A stretch of 64,000 bases of DNA from an uncultured Bizionia sp. (GTDB lineage Bacteria > Bacteroidota > Bacteroidia > Flavobacteriales > Flavobacteriaceae), in the NCBI GenBank assembly GCA_947496215.1, contig CANMCF010000021.1, forward strand, positions 1 to 64,000, read 5' to 3'. This document shows positions 28,516-36,137 of this stretch, piece by piece. How positions within the stretch are numbered: position 1 is the stretch's first letter; every line of letters begins with the position of its first letter. The notes under the pieces are model-generated. The model did not search any database, was not told where the DNA came from, and saw only the letters and a program-made list of their open reading frames with translations. Both the position numbers and the translations under genes were made by a program.

Positions 28516-29121
28516 ATGACAAAAATAGACACAACAGCAATACTTTCTGGCATAAACGGTTTTGAGCAGCTGGAAACTGTATTATATGGTTATAACAATC
28601 AGGCATATCGCTTGTTTGAAATTGTGATTGTCGTGGAACGTATTTCCGAAGACTTGAAACAATTGGTGGAAACAGTTGGAAGAGAAGTGTTTTACGATAT
28701 GTATTTGGCAACAAATGAAAGCGTATTGAAGCAATGTCATACTGACTATCTTATTTTTTCCAATGCAAACACATTGCCTCGCAAGGACTTTGTGGAGCAG
28801 CACGTGAAATTGAGAGAAGAAGGTTACTTCATAAAGGGAAAATCAGTATTGTTTGACAAGCCGGAAAAAGTAACAAGAGGAGCCATTTACAACGATCTTT
28901 GTTTCGAAGTCAATTGGTTACGAGAAAACGGATTCGATCTAAGGGACAAAAAAGACCAAACCATTTGCAATGCCTCGGCCTGGAAAAGTGATGTGGAAAA
29001 GTTGGGAACAACCATTATGGAAGGATCTAGGAACAAGTTGGAATTGCGCCTGAAAAGCCTTTCCTTGAAAGGAAAAAAATTACAAAACAAATTTATATGC
29101 GTACATTTGCAAAGCAAATAA
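28516..29121 (+). CDS. Degenerate GT2-like protein (catalytic motifs lost)
   Basis: 201 aa from ATG 28516, set by the -7 element 8 bp upstream. It aligns by eye along its length with the intact GT2 enzyme encoded just downstream. Shared landmarks are ILSGINGFEQLETVL for VIVSTYNSEDYLSKVL, EIVIVV for EVIVAD, TDYLIFSNANTLPRKDFVEQH for YDYILMTDGDCIARPDFVSTH, and ICNASAWKSD for NCNSSAWKED. The ADDGS nucleotide motif has become VVERI and the DGD metal motif NAN, and the C-terminal acceptor/base region (DERMQYGGPDRE) is missing. The reading frame is intact, so it is unlikely to be simple decay; it may be a non-catalytic partner. 13 bp separate it from the active gene. Confidence 0.82.
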   Translation: MTKIDTTAILSGINGFEQLETVLYGYNNQAYRLFEIVIVVERISEDLKQLVETVGREVFYDMYLATNESVLKQCHTDYLIFSNANTLPRKDFVEQHVKLREEGYFIKGKSVLFDKPEKVTRGAIYNDLCFEVNWLRENGFDLRDKKDQTICNASAWKSDVEKLGTTIMEGSRNKLELRLKSLSLKGKKLQNKFICVHLQSK

Positions 29122-29134
29122 AAACAATATCCAT

Positions 29135-29962
29135 ATGACCGATTTACCTATTTCTGTAATTGTCAGCACTTATAATTCCGAAGACTATCTAAGCAAAGTA
29201 TTGGAGAGTTATAAGAATCAGGATTATAGCAATTTTGAAGTCATAGTCGCAGATGATGGTTCTAAAGAATCCACCAAAGCATTGATCGAAAAATTCATGG
29301 AGGATTATCCTGTGAAATTACGCCATATTTGGCATGAGGACAAAGGATATCGTAGACAGGAGTTGTTGAACAAATGCATCGTGCAAACCGAATACGATTA
29401 TATTTTAATGACGGATGGTGATTGCATTGCACGACCAGACTTCGTATCCACACACGCAAAATATGCAGAAAAGGGGTTTTTCCTTTCTGGAGGGTATTGC
29501 AAATTGGACAAGAAAACAAGTGATGCCATTACATTGCAGGATATAGACAATGGTGATTGTTTCAAGCCGAAATGGCTTAAAAAACAAGGCGTTTTAGGTA
29601 AAAAGCAACAGTTGAAATTGAGCGTAGGTGACAAACTAGCCAATTTTTTGGATGTGGTAACACCAACAGGAGCTACCTTCAACAACTGTAATTCCAGTGC
29701 TTGGAAAGAAGATTTGTTGACCATCAATGGTTATGATGAGCGTATGCAGTATGGTGGGCCAGATAGAGAATTGGGAGAGCGCCTGGTAAATTTAGGGATC
29801 AAGACCAAACAAATTCGTTACAAGGCAATCTGTTTGCACTTGGATCACCCTAGAGGATATAAAACCAAGGAATCCTTAGATAGGAATTTGGCCATAAGAC
29901 GTAATACCAAATACAACAAGGTGATAAAAACACCTTATGGCATAGAGAAACTGGACCAATAA
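29135..29962 (+). CDS. Glycosyltransferase family 2 with C-terminal galactosyltransferase-like segment
   Basis: 275 aa. PISVIVSTYNSEDYLSKVLESY, FEVIVADDGSKEST, WHEDKGYRRQELLNKCI and YILMTDGDCIARPDF (DxD) give the full GT-A active site. NGYDERMQYGGPDRELGERL resembles the C-terminal glyco-transf-7C/chondroitin-polymerase-like acceptor region. This is the type of GT2 often found with Kdo or LOS core genes in Bacteroidota. Co-transcribed with the degenerate paralogue directly upstream. Confidence 0.92.
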   Translation: MTDLPISVIVSTYNSEDYLSKVLESYKNQDYSNFEVIVADDGSKESTKALIEKFMEDYPVKLRHIWHEDKGYRRQELLNKCIVQTEYDYILMTDGDCIARPDFVSTHAKYAEKGFFLSGGYCKLDKKTSDAITLQDIDNGDCFKPKWLKKQGVLGKKQQLKLSVGDKLANFLDVVTPTGATFNNCNSSAWKEDLLTINGYDERMQYGGPDRELGERLVNLGIKTKQIRYKAICLHLDHPRGYKTKESLDRNLAIRRNTKYNKVIKTPYGIEKLDQ

Positions 29963-30010
29963 ACTTTTAAAGAAGTTGCGATCGATCTACAGAATAGCCT
30001 TTCTGTGTAA

Positions 30011-31075
30011 CTATTTCAAATGATGTTTTAAGAATGCATCCAGTTTTGGTAAAATCAAATCCGGAGTCAACTGCTTGTACATAAACGAAGGATCTTCTTC
30101 TATTTTTCGACGTTCGTCTCTGTCCGTAGAAAACAAATCGGGTTTTTCTTCCAGTAAATGAATGGAAGTATGCATCTTTCCATCTTCAAAACTAGCCCAA
30201 TGCTCCTTTAGGACATAAGGAGAAAAAACAGTGAAGGTGGGTTTGTGCAATGCTTTTGAAATATGGATGGTTCCGCCTTCGTTTCCAACCAACAAAGTAC
30301 ATTTGTTCATCAATCTTATGAAGCCACGGATACTATCTTCATAAATGTCCATTACAATGTTTTCCTTGTTGTTGCATTGTTCATAAATTGTGGAGGCATC
30401 CTTTTTTTGATGAGGTGCATAATTGAAGAGAATGTTTACGTCGTAGGTTTTCGTGATATGGTTTACGATCTCGACGATATATTCATAGGGCATCGATTTT
30501 TGAGGAGTACTCCCTAGAATTCCCAACATGACAAAAGGCTTGTCGTATTGCTCCAACTTGTCGTATTGTTGCTCTTTCGTTGTTAAGGTAATCTTGGGTT
30601 CATAGTTGATCTCGAAATTGGAACAATCGAAAACGGAGGAAATCATATTGATGCGATCCTCTATGGCTTTCCCACAATTTTTGGATTTATGATCCAAAAA
30701 AGGGATGTTATGCGTGTAAAATGGCAAAGGAGGGTTCTTGTCCCTCTTTTTGAAGCCAATTCGCATTGGGGCTCTGGAGAACAAACAAATCAATCGACTT
30801 TGTAGCTTGGCGTATGGATCGAAGATGATGTCATATTTCCTCTTCTTTATTGTAGATATCAAAGCGGTGAGGTTTCCAAATTTCTTGAGTTCTGCATCGT
30901 TGATGGCAAGAATGTTGTCTATGTTCGGGTTATTCTCTAAGACACCAGTGGTGTAATCATAAACCAAATAATCTATGAGACTATCCGGATATATTGCTTT
31001 CATATTTTGGGCAATAACAGAAGCGATCAGTACATCACCGATACGCTTGTTTTGTATTACTAAAATTTTCTTCAT
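30011..31075 (-). CDS. Glycosyltransferase family 9 (heptosyltransferase-like)
   Basis: 354 aa from ATG 31075 (an upstream TTG at 31096 is less likely). KKILVIQNKRIGDVLIASVIAQNM is the GT9 N-terminal motif. YDIIFDPYAKLQSRLI, MLGILGSTPQKSMPYEYI (nucleotide-sugar binding), and LLVGNEGGTIHISKALHKPTFTVFSP (the D/N-xGxxHxA motif) fit the ADP-heptose:LPS heptosyltransferase family. In Bacteroidota such enzymes may use other sugars, so the donor is uncertain. Acts in the cytoplasm on the LOS core. Divergent from the kinase gene. Confidence 0.9.
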   Translation of the reverse strand: MKKILVIQNKRIGDVLIASVIAQNMKAIYPDSLIDYLVYDYTTGVLENNPNIDNILAINDAELKKFGNLTALISTIKKRKYDIIFDPYAKLQSRLICLFSRAPMRIGFKKRDKNPPLPFYTHNIPFLDHKSKNCGKAIEDRINMISSVFDCSNFEINYEPKITLTTKEQQYDKLEQYDKPFVMLGILGSTPQKSMPYEYIVEIVNHITKTYDVNILFNYAPHQKKDASTIYEQCNNKENIVMDIYEDSIRGFIRLMNKCTLLVGNEGGTIHISKALHKPTFTVFSPYVLKEHWASFEDGKMHTSIHLLEEKPDLFSTDRDERRKIEEDPSFMYKQLTPDLILPKLDAFLKHHLK

Positions 31076-31171
31076 ATCTATTCCCTTGGAAATCAAGGAA
31101 TCTAAGTTGGTTTGTTTGCAGGCGGTTGCAAAATATTGTTTTTTCGGCTTTTATTAAAATTTAGTTTCATA

Positions 31172-31179
31172 TATCTTTG
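31172..31179 (+). promoter_or_regulatory. Bacteroidota -7 element for the Kdo-kinase-like gene
   Basis: TATCTTTG matches TAnnTTTG and lies 17 bp before ATG 31197. Confidence 0.5.
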
Positions 31180-31196
31180 ATAAATAATCATATTAT

Positions 31197-31958
31197 ATGA
31201 ACCTTGTACACATCCATCCAAAATTTAAGCACTTAGAGACCGAACTGTTAGAATGCATTACTCATTTTGAAGAAAGAGGAACGTATGTAACCAAAGGGGA
31301 GCGCAATACTATTAAAAGCTTTACAATCGACAAAGAGGTTGTAAATGTGAAATCCTTTAAGACTCCAGCGGCATTCAATAGCTTTATTTATAAGAATGTC
31401 AGGAAATCCAAAGCAAGGCGCTCTTTCGAATATGCAGAGAGATTGACCAAAGTTGGCATTTTAACACCTCTTCCTATCGCTTATGTGGAAAACACATCGA
31501 CAATGGGTTTGAAGACGAGTTATTATGTAAGCAAACAGATAGATTACGATCTCGATTTCAGGGTGTTGATACATAATCCCCTGTATGAGGATCGTGATGC
31601 GATCTTAAGACAATTCACGCAATTTACATACAAGTTACATGAAAACAATGTGAATTTTTTGGACCATTCTCCAGGAAATACATTGATAGTGAAAAATAAA
31701 ACAGGGTACGATTTTTATCTTATTGACCTGAATCGAATGCGTTTTGAAGCTATGGGGTTACCAAAGCGAATGGAGAATTTAAAACGCTTATGGCTATCCA
31801 AAAAAATGATTAGGATAGTTGCAGAGGAATATGCAAGAATAAGCAATGAGCCTTTTGAAAAGGTCTATGGTCTTTTGTTGGAGTCGTCAAGAGGTTTCAA
31901 GTTGAAGATAAATAGAAAGAAACGCTTCAAACGAAAGTACATGAAGAGTAATAAGTAA
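31197..31958 (+). CDS. Lipopolysaccharide kinase (Kdo/WaaP family-like)
   Basis: 253 aa. The catalytic loop is FLDHSPGNTL (D156...N161, the D-x4-N of kinase folds) and the metal site is FYLIDLNRM (D177). N-terminal VVNVKSFKTPAAFNSFIYKNVRKSKARRSFEYAERL holds the ATP-binding lysine region of the Kdo/WaaP family. The C-terminus is strongly basic (LKINRKKRFKRKYMKSNK), fitting membrane contact. It probably phosphorylates an inner-core sugar of LOS. Followed by an 18-bp bidirectional terminator shared with dapD. Confidence 0.88.
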   Translation: MNLVHIHPKFKHLETELLECITHFEERGTYVTKGERNTIKSFTIDKEVVNVKSFKTPAAFNSFIYKNVRKSKARRSFEYAERLTKVGILTPLPIAYVENTSTMGLKTSYYVSKQIDYDLDFRVLIHNPLYEDRDAILRQFTQFTYKLHENNVNFLDHSPGNTLIVKNKTGYDFYLIDLNRMRFEAMGLPKRMENLKRLWLSKKMIRIVAEEYARISNEPFEKVYGLLLESSRGFKLKINRKKRFKRKYMKSNK

Positions 31959-31968
31959 TTTCGATTTA

Positions 31969-32023
31969 GTTTCCAGTCACGGTTTTAGGTTTTTTAGAAA
32001 CACACAAAACCGTGACTGGAAAC
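31969..32023. terminator. Bidirectional terminator, 18-bp perfect stem
   Basis: GTTTCCAGTCACGGTTTT (31969-31986) and AAAACCGTGACTGGAAAC (32006-32023) are perfect complements around a 19-nt loop, followed by ATTTTTA. It lies between convergent genes ending at 31958 and 32028. Confidence 0.85.
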
Positions 32024-32027
32024 ATTT

Positions 32028-32843
32028 TTATACCGCTACATTATGCTCACGCAATGCATCGTTCAAAGAGGTTTTCTTGTTGGTGCTTTCCTTACGTTTT
32101 CCTATAATTAAAGCACAAGGCACATTGTAATCTCCAGCAGGAAAGGATTTTGTATAACTACCAGGTATAACTACAGAACGAGCAGGAACACGACCTTTCA
32201 TCTCTACAGGTTCGTCACCAGTGATATCGATTATTTTAGTGGAAGCAGTCAAAACCACATTGGCACCCAATACAGCTTCGGTTTCAACGTGTACACCTTC
32301 TACGACGATGCATCGCGAGCCAATGAAAGCATTGTCTTCTATGATGACAGGAGCAGCTTGCAATGGTTCCAATACACCTCCAATGCCAACTCCGCCAGAC
32401 AAGTGTACGTTCTTTCCAATTTGTGCACAGCTACCAACGGTTGCCCAGGTGTCCACCATGGTGCCTTCGTCTACATAAGCTCCGATGTTGACATAGCTAG
32501 GCATCAAGATGGTACCAGCCGAAATATATGCTCCGTGACGAGCAACCGCGTGAGGTACAACACGAATACCTTTTTCAGCATAACCACTCTTCAAAGGAAT
32601 CTTGTCGTGGAATTCGAAGATGCCAACTTCGATGGTCTCCATTTTCTGAATTGGGAAGTATAGTACCACGGCCTTTTTCACCCACTCATTTACTTGCCAT
32701 CCATCGGCTGTAGGTTCAGCCACACGAAGCGATCCTTCGTCTAGTAGATTCACTACTTTTCTTATGGCAGTAGTGGTAGTTTCATCATTTAATAAAGCTC
32801 TGTCATTCCAGGCGTTTTCAATAGTTTGTTGTAATTCTTTCAT
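32028..32843 (-). CDS. dapD: Tetrahydrodipicolinate N-succinyltransferase
   Basis: 271 aa from ATG 32843, where family members usually start (MKELQQTIENAWNDR); an in-frame ATG at 32861 would add six residues. It succinylates tetrahydrodipicolinate in the lysine/diaminopimelate pathway. The N-terminal helical domain is followed by a left-handed beta-helix with hexapeptide repeats (VRVVPHAVARHGAYISAGTI-type, IGAYVDEGTMVDTW, GSCAQIGKNVHLSGGVGIGG). LEPLQAAPVIIEDNAFIGSR is highly conserved in DapD. A -7 element at 32983-32976 suggests a ~125-nt leader. Confidence 0.95.
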   Translation of the reverse strand: MKELQQTIENAWNDRALLNDETTTTAIRKVVNLLDEGSLRVAEPTADGWQVNEWVKKAVVLYFPIQKMETIEVGIFEFHDKIPLKSGYAEKGIRVVPHAVARHGAYISAGTILMPSYVNIGAYVDEGTMVDTWATVGSCAQIGKNVHLSGGVGIGGVLEPLQAAPVIIEDNAFIGSRCIVVEGVHVETEAVLGANVVLTASTKIIDITGDEPVEMKGRVPARSVVIPGSYTKSFPAGDYNVPCALIIGKRKESTNKKTSLNDALREHNVAV

Positions 32844-32975
32844 TGAAAAAGATGTTTTCATTCCCTCAAAGGAGGGGTTTTGTTTATTAGGTTAATTTTG
32901 AGCGAGCCTTAAATGCAGGTTTTCGCAACTTATTTTTGTTTAAAGGGATACAAACAAATTGCTTGATTCTTTATG

Positions 32976-33041
32976 CAAATATAGTTTCAATTTATAATTT
33001 GGCATAATATTTATGTATCTACTAATTAAACCTTAAATTTG
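32976..33041. promoter_or_regulatory. Divergent -7 elements, dapD and ruvX
   Basis: Minus TATATTTG (32983-32976) faces dapD; plus TAAATTTG (33034-33041) faces ruvX, 15 bp from ATG 33057. The TTG at 33039-33041 is the end of the -7 element and not a start codon. Confidence 0.55.
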
Positions 33042-33056
33042 CACAAAAAAATAATA

Positions 33057-33467
33057 ATGGCTCAAATTCTAGCAATAGATTATGGTAAAGTGAGAACAGG
33101 ATTGGCTGTAACGGACGATATGCAAATTATTGCCTCTGGATTGACCACCGTACCAACAAAAGAGCTGATAGATTTTTTAAAAGACTATACGAATAAAGAG
33201 CAAGTAGAGTTGTTTTTGGTTGGAGAACCCAAACAGATGAATAACGAGGCTAGTGAAAGTGAAGTGTTGATAGCGCCGTTTATCAGTCAGTTGCGTACCT
33301 TTTTTCCAAACATCCCCATAAAACGAGTGGATGAGCGCTTTACTTCGAAAATGGCAGTACAGACCATGATTGATAGTGGTTTGAAGAAAAAACAACGACA
33401 AAACAAAGCATTGATAGATGAAATCAGTGCTACGATAATTTTACAAAGTTACCTGTATAATACATAA
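33057..33467 (+). CDS. ruvX: Holliday junction resolvase-like RuvX (YqgF)
   Basis: 136 aa. RNase H-like fold: AIDYGKVRTGLAVTDD with the first catalytic Asp, FLVGEPKQMN, and VDERFTSKMA with the second acidic site; the conserved C-terminal IDEISATIILQSYL is present. YqgF proteins act in processing of 16S rRNA 5' end and have been described as junction resolvases. ATG 33057 is chosen because the upstream TTG lies inside the promoter. 12 bp to def; same operon. Confidence 0.94.
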   Translation: MAQILAIDYGKVRTGLAVTDDMQIIASGLTTVPTKELIDFLKDYTNKEQVELFLVGEPKQMNNEASESEVLIAPFISQLRTFFPNIPIKRVDERFTSKMAVQTMIDSGLKKKQRQNKALIDEISATIILQSYLYNT

Positions 33468-33479
33468 AATTATAATTTA

Positions 33480-34070
33480 ATGATATTACCAATTGTCGCT
33501 TATGGCGATCCTGTTTTAAAACAAAAGGCGAAAGAGATTACCGAAGACTATCCCAACTTGAAAGATTTGATAGCCAATATGCATGAAACAATGTATAAGG
33601 CCTTTGGATTGGGTATAGCGGCACCACAAATAGGATTGGCAATACGTATGTTCATAGTAGATACTTCTCCTTTTGCGGAGGATGAAGGATTGGGAGATGA
33701 GGAAAGAGTTTTTTTGGAAACATTCAAGTACGTTTTCATAAACCCTACGATTTTAGAGGAAAGTGGTGACGAGTGGGCTTTCAACGAAGGGTGTTTGAGC
33801 ATTCCGGATGTAAGGGAGGATGTATTTAGAAAGCCGAAGATAAAAATAGAATTCTACGATGAGGATTTCAAAAAACATATGATGGAATTGGATGGTTTGG
33901 CTGCAAGAGTAGTTCAGCATGAATATGACCACATAGAAGGTGTGCTGTTTACAGATAAGTTGTCAGCATTGAAAAAGCGACTTATAAAAAGCAAATTGAC
34001 AAATATTTCCAAAGGAAAAGTGAGCATAGACTATAGAATGCGTTTTCCAAATCAAAAAAAGAAACGATAA
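33480..34070 (+). CDS. def: Peptide deformylase
   Basis: 196 aa. It removes the formyl group from nascent N-termini. The three family motifs are clear: GLGIAAPQIG (motif 1), EGCLSIPDV (motif 2, metal-binding Cys) and QHEYDHIEGVLF (motif 3, HExxH). There is the short insertion after motif 1 typical of Bacteroidota enzymes (SPFAEDEGLGDEE). Second gene of ruvX-def-DUF5606. Confidence 0.96.
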   Translation: MILPIVAYGDPVLKQKAKEITEDYPNLKDLIANMHETMYKAFGLGIAAPQIGLAIRMFIVDTSPFAEDEGLGDEERVFLETFKYVFINPTILEESGDEWAFNEGCLSIPDVREDVFRKPKIKIEFYDEDFKKHMMELDGLAARVVQHEYDHIEGVLFTDKLSALKKRLIKSKLTNISKGKVSIDYRMRFPNQKKKR

Positions 34071-34126
34071 AATTTGTTTAAAAGGAGCGAACACTAGATA
34101 TTTGCCATCCTTAAAAAAGAATAAAT

Positions 34127-34543
34127 ATGGGATTAGATAAAATATTGGCAATTGCAGGAAAGCCTGGATTATATAAATTAGTTACACAGACCAGAGGAGG
34201 TTTTGTAGCAGAATCTTTAATCGACAACCGTAAGATTTCGGTTGGAATACAGCAAAATGTTAGTGTTTTAAGCGAAATAGCCATTTATACTTTGACTGAG
34301 GAAGTCCCATTGCGTGAGGTACTTAAAAAGATTGAAACAAAAGAAGAAGGTAAACAAACAAGCATTAGCCATAAAGACGGTAAAGACAAATTGGAGGAAT
34401 ATTTCTTTGAAGTCTTGCCAGATTATGATGAAGATAGAGTATATGCCAGCGATATCAAGAAGGTGGTACAATGGTACAACATGCTACAGAAAAATGACTT
34501 GTTGAATTTAGAGGAAGTGGTAACATCTGACGAAGAAGAGTAG
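34127..34543 (+). CDS. DUF5606 domain protein
   Basis: 138 aa, acidic, cytoplasmic. MGLDKILAIAGKPGLYKLV..TRGGFVAESL and the YASDIKKVVQWYNML segment match the DUF5606 family, which is found beside def in many Bacteroidota. No function is known. 56 bp after def and before a strong terminator, so it closes the ruvX-def operon. Confidence 0.88.
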   Translation: MGLDKILAIAGKPGLYKLVTQTRGGFVAESLIDNRKISVGIQQNVSVLSEIAIYTLTEEVPLREVLKKIETKEEGKQTSISHKDGKDKLEEYFFEVLPDYDEDRVYASDIKKVVQWYNMLQKNDLLNLEEVVTSDEEE

Positions 34544-34569
34544 AAGTACACATTTAAGGAAATATAATG

Positions 34570-34597
34570 AAAATCCAGCTGACTAGCTGGATTTTTT
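34570..34597 (+). terminator. Rho-independent terminator after DUF5606
   Basis: AAAATCCAGCT (34570-34580) and AGCTGGATTTT (34585-34595) form a perfect 11-bp stem with a GACT loop and six T in all. Confidence 0.85.
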
Positions 34598-34737
34598 GTT
34601 TCCGACTAGTTTTGTTTTTCAGGAGAGAATGGTCAAATGTATTAGTCTCGTCCAGAAAAGTCATCATAGAAAATACTATAGAACCTATTGAGATTATATT
34701 TTAATAGGTAGTTTTTTAGAGTGCCTACCATAAATTG

Positions 34738-34745
34738 TACTTTTG
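34738..34745 (+). promoter_or_regulatory. Bacteroidota -7 element for mazG
   Basis: TACTTTTG lies 18 bp before ATG 34764. The TTG at 34743 is inside it, so it is not the start codon. Confidence 0.55.
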
Positions 34746-34763
34746 CCAAAACAACATTTGTAT

Positions 34764-35537
34764 ATGAATAGTAGAGCAGACCAATTAAAAGCCTTCGATC
34801 GTTTATTGACCATAATGGATGAATTGCGTGAACAATGTCCGTGGGATAAAAAACAAACGATGGAGACATTGCGTCATTTGACCATTGAAGAAACCTATGA
34901 ACTTGGCGATGCCATCTTGGACAACGATCTGGAGGAGGTAAAAAAAGAAATTGGGGATTTGATGTTGCATCTGGTGTTCTATTCGAAAATAGGAAGCGAA
35001 ACCAATAGTTTTGACATTGCTGATGTATGCAATGGCATTTGTGAAAAATTAATACATAGGCATCCACATATTTATGGGGATGTTGAAGTAGCGGATGAAG
35101 AAGAGGTGAAGCGCAATTGGGAAAAACTGAAATTGAAGGAAGGGAAATCCAGTGTGTTGGAAGGAGTGCCTAAAAGTCTACCAGCCTTGGTAAAGGCAAG
35201 TAGAATACAAGACAAGGTAGCTGGGGTAGGTTTTGATTGGGAAAAACCAGAACAAGTATGGGAAAAGGTAGAGGAGGAGTTGAAAGAGTTCAAGGCAGAA
35301 GTCAATAATGGCAATGTCAATGCTATGGAGGACGAATTTGGGGATGTATTGTTCTCAATGGTAAACTATGCTCGTTTTCTAAGTATAAATCCAGAGAATG
35401 CTTTGGAACGTACCAACAAGAAGTTTTCAAAGCGATTTCAATACTTGGAGGCGAAGGCCAAGAGTCTTAACAAGGATTTAAAGGAGATGACGCTAGTTGA
35501 AATGGACGTATTTTGGGAAGAGGCAAAAAAACTTTAA
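34764..35537 (+). CDS. mazG: Nucleoside triphosphate pyrophosphohydrolase MazG
   Basis: 257 aa, two MazG-like domains. The first has CPWDKKQTMETLRHLTIEETYELGDAI and EIGDLMLHLVFYSKI (EExxE...ExxD). The second has EEELKEFKAEV and MEDEFGDVLFSMVNYAR. The linker holds the usual KAxRIQDKVAGVGFDW. It hydrolyses (d)NTPs to monophosphates and pyrophosphate as nucleotide-pool cleaning. Transcribed alone from its own promoter. Confidence 0.95.
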   Translation: MNSRADQLKAFDRLLTIMDELREQCPWDKKQTMETLRHLTIEETYELGDAILDNDLEEVKKEIGDLMLHLVFYSKIGSETNSFDIADVCNGICEKLIHRHPHIYGDVEVADEEEVKRNWEKLKLKEGKSSVLEGVPKSLPALVKASRIQDKVAGVGFDWEKPEQVWEKVEEELKEFKAEVNNGNVNAMEDEFGDVLFSMVNYARFLSINPENALERTNKKFSKRFQYLEAKAKSLNKDLKEMTLVEMDVFWEEAKKL

Positions 35538-36137
35538 TTTTTTTTTGAAAATTAATTTTGAGTAATTAATGTAAGATTTGGATGATGTTTGAAATTTGTT
35601 TTTTGACATATGTCCTTAGTTTGTAGTTTGTTGTCAAGTATTTGGAAATTGACTTGTTGAAAAGAATGTGGCTTAAGTGAACATAGATCTGTTTTTTTTT
35701 TCATACCAGTAATCCAAAATTAATTTAGCTCCGTATATATAACAAATGACATCAAATTTTCATATTGAATTGGTTAATAGCATAAACTTATTAAAGTGTC
35801 ATTTTAAAAATAGAATTATTTCTTATAAGCGAAAAAGAAATAATCGGTTAGTTTAGTTAGGGGCCAAAATCCTACTTCCTCTTGGAAGTAGGATTTGGTT
35901 TTTTATAGAGTTTCCTAATTAAATTCTTTTCAAATAAAGTGATTGGTTTTATGTCATTTTTTAGAATGGAACCCCTTTTGGAAGGCCATTCTGCGTGTTG
36001 ATGTTTGCTTGTACATATATAAGTCTAGAGATTCTAGGTTCATTTGTCCCCTTTGTTTTTTATTAATGCATCTTTCCCCATATCAATAGCTTTCAGGGGT
36101 TTTATCTTTTTACTACTATAATATGTGATTTGTGGAA
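35538..36137. other. 600-bp non-coding region with orphan terminator
   Basis: Very AT-rich; no convincing ORF on either strand. It contains the strong plus-strand terminator at 35864-35904, about 330 bp past the mazG stop. CCCC/GGGG near 36073-36099 may be a weak hairpin ending the minus-strand GH92 transcript. The part between 35540 and 35863 could be a long mazG 3' UTR or an independent small RNA; no exact TAnnTTTG element is visible. Confidence 0.5.
35864..35904 (+). terminator. Orphan plus-strand terminator
   Basis: CCAAAATCCTACTTCC (35864-35879) pairs with GGAAGTAGGATTTGG (35884-35898) with one bulged base, TCTT-type loop, then six T. Confidence 0.8.

Noticed and set aside
32868-32882. 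CCCTC/GAGGG short inverted repeat before dapD, like flavobacterial dispersed repeats
   Set aside because: Only a 5-bp stem and a single copy was seen in the window, so it cannot be called a repeat family here.
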